This document shows positions 11,593 to 12,288 of a DNA stretch of 12,288 bases, in pieces. This DNA is from Rubrobacter sp. (GTDB lineage Bacteria; Actinomycetota; Rubrobacteria; Rubrobacterales; Rubrobacteraceae). The stretch is from contig JACDGB010000021.1 in the NCBI GenBank assembly GCA_013815485.1, positions 1 to 12,288 on the forward strand. Reading direction: 5' to 3'. The notes under the pieces are model-generated. The model ran no database searches and was not told where the DNA came from. It saw only the letters and a list, made by a program, of their open reading frames with translations. Within the stretch, counting starts at the first letter, position 1, and each line of letters opens with the position of its first letter. The position numbers and the translations under genes were made by a program.

Positions 11593-12150
11593 TTGAATTC
11601 GCTCAAGGACACAAGGGTACTTACGGAGGCTGCGCTCGCTATCGCGCTGGCGTTCGTGCTGGGTTTAGTCAAGATCTTTCAGATGCCGTTTGGCGGTTCG
11701 ATCTCTCTCGAAATGATACCCCTGATCCTGCTCGCTCTCCGCCAGGGAGCGGGGGTAGGCATGATCGCCGGTGCCGCCTACGGCCTCCTTAACCTGGCCG
11801 TCGAGCCGTTCATCGTGCATCCCATCCAGGTCCTCTTCGACTACCCGCTGGCCTTCGGCGCGTTGGGGCTCGCCGGCCTCTTCAGTCCCACCGCGGGAGG
11901 CGCTGTCCTCGGTGCTGTCGTGGCGGTGATCGCCCGCTTCGCCTGCCACTTCGTCTCCGGCGTCGTCTTCTTCGCCTCCTATGCGCCGGATGGCTGGAAT
12001 TCGGTGGTCTATTCGGCGGCGTACAACGCGGCGTACCTGGTCCCAAGCCTCATCGTCGCACTGCTGATCGTGGTTCCCCTGATGCGCGCGCTCGCAAGCG
12101 CCCGCCCCTCACCGCGCCAGAAGCGCATCAAGCAGCCGGCCGCGCTCTAG
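11593..12150 (+). CDS. thiT: Thiamine-specific ECF transporter substrate-binding subunit ThiT
   Basis: 185 aa, with about six membrane helices. ThiT is the S-component that binds thiamine with high affinity and works with a shared ECF energizing module (EcfA, EcfA', EcfT), which is not in this window. Features that match the family: the short hydrophilic N-terminus followed by LTEAALAIALAFVLGLVK, the MPFGGSISLEMIPL segment that carries the periplasmic loop, GxxxGAAYGLLNL, DYPLAFGALGLAGL, and ARFACHFVSGVVFF with the Trp after GW. TTG 11593 is chosen because GGAGGAGG lies 7 nt upstream and the first membrane helix follows; the frame upstream is open but lies within the riboswitch. It is under the TPP riboswitch and one base away from the thiamine pyrophosphokinase gene, forming an uptake-plus-activation operon. 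Confidence 0.95.
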   Translation: MNSLKDTRVLTEAALAIALAFVLGLVKIFQMPFGGSISLEMIPLILLALRQGAGVGMIAGAAYGLLNLAVEPFIVHPIQVLFDYPLAFGALGLAGLFSPTAGGAVLGAVVAVIARFACHFVSGVVFFASYAPDGWNSVVYSAAYNAAYLVPSLIVALLIVVPLMRALASARPSPRQKRIKQPAAL

Positions 12151-12151
12151 C

Positions 12152-12288
12152 GTGCGGGCCGTCATCTTCCTGAACGGCGCTCCCGATTCACCCGAGTTGC
12201 TCCGGCGCGTCGCCGAAGGAGCGGATCTCGTGCTGGCCGCTGACGGCGGAGCCAGGAACGCTCTGGACGCGGGCATAGTCCCTGACCT
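12152..12288 (+). CDS. thiN: Thiamine pyrophosphokinase (5' part, cut by the window edge)
   Basis: The first 45 codons, from GTG 12152. MRAVIFLNGAPDSPELLRR followed by LVLAADGGARNALDAGIVPDL matches thiamine pyrophosphokinase, which transfers pyrophosphate from ATP to thiamine to make TPP. ADGGA is the conserved nucleotide-binding turn and GIVPD precedes the GDxDS motif expected next, outside the window. The start lies 1 nt after the thiT stop with no Shine-Dalgarno sequence, so translation probably depends on thiT. The position behind thiT and the TPP riboswitch supports the assignment: imported thiamine is trapped and activated, and the product TPP then feeds back on the riboswitch. Confidence 0.92.
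   Translation, partial: MRAVIFLNGAPDSPELLRRVAEGADLVLAADGGARNALDAGIVPD

Noticed and set aside
1..12288. tRNA, rRNA, CRISPR array, transposase, integrase or attachment sites.
   Set aside because: Looked for on both strands; no cloverleaf-like sequence, regular spacer array, terminal inverted repeats or recombinase motifs were seen.

Overview
The window is GC-rich chromosomal DNA, almost fully coding with short intergenic gaps, from what looks like an actinobacterium. Several proteins support this: an actinobacterial-type 7Fe ferredoxin, a PcnA-like CCA-adding enzyme fused to an HD domain, a class E-like sortase, a type II MurB, and RTX-type secreted repeats ending in paired cysteines. GTG/TTG starts and probable leaderless genes fit too. 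A Rubrobacter-like lineage is my best guess, but that is inference and not proven by the sequence.

Layout. At the left edge is the C-terminal end of an OmpR/PhoB-type response regulator (+). A convergent sugar-phosphate nucleotidyltransferase (-) follows, then divergent murB (+). Next comes a NYN/LabA-type nuclease-fold protein (-), divergent from a STAS anti-sigma-factor antagonist (+). The CCA-adding/HD enzyme follows and overlaps a tandem rhodanese by 14 nt. A sortase and a SAM-dependent methyltransferase overlap at GTGA. A convergent SDR oxidoreductase (-) follows, divergent from a four-helix membrane protein (+). Then come a Crp/Fnr-family regulator, a 7Fe ferredoxin with a strong terminator, a gene-poor stretch of about 0.5 kb, a secreted RTX calcium-binding protein, a Nudix hydrolase, a TPP riboswitch, thiT, and the start of thiamine pyrophosphokinase, cut by the window edge.

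How the genes work together. Most of the window is housekeeping: peptidoglycan precursor synthesis (murB), activated sugars, tRNA 3'-end maturation, sulfur transfer, cell-surface anchoring, ferredoxin, nucleotide-sugar or ADP-ribose clean-up and thiamine salvage. Two regulatory units can be read directly. The first is thiamine: a promoter lies inside the 3' end of the Nudix gene, followed by a TPP aptamer, a possible Shine-Dalgarno-masking helix, and thiT-TPK (uptake then pyrophosphorylation). The second is the Crp/Fnr regulator and ferredoxin pair: the regulator's recognition helix has the FNR pattern E-x-x-S-R, and a near-perfect FNR box (TTGATCTGGATCAC) lies between the two genes.

No mobile element, CRISPR array, rRNA or tRNA gene was seen, and I do not see a clearly new multi-gene system. 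The leads most worth checking are the FNR-box/regulator/ferredoxin unit, the repeated pattern of a -10 box 6-7 nt before ATG (leaderless genes), a CX2C-X13-CX2C insertion in the HD domain of the CCA-adding enzyme, and the structured leader and gene-free region before the RTX protein.
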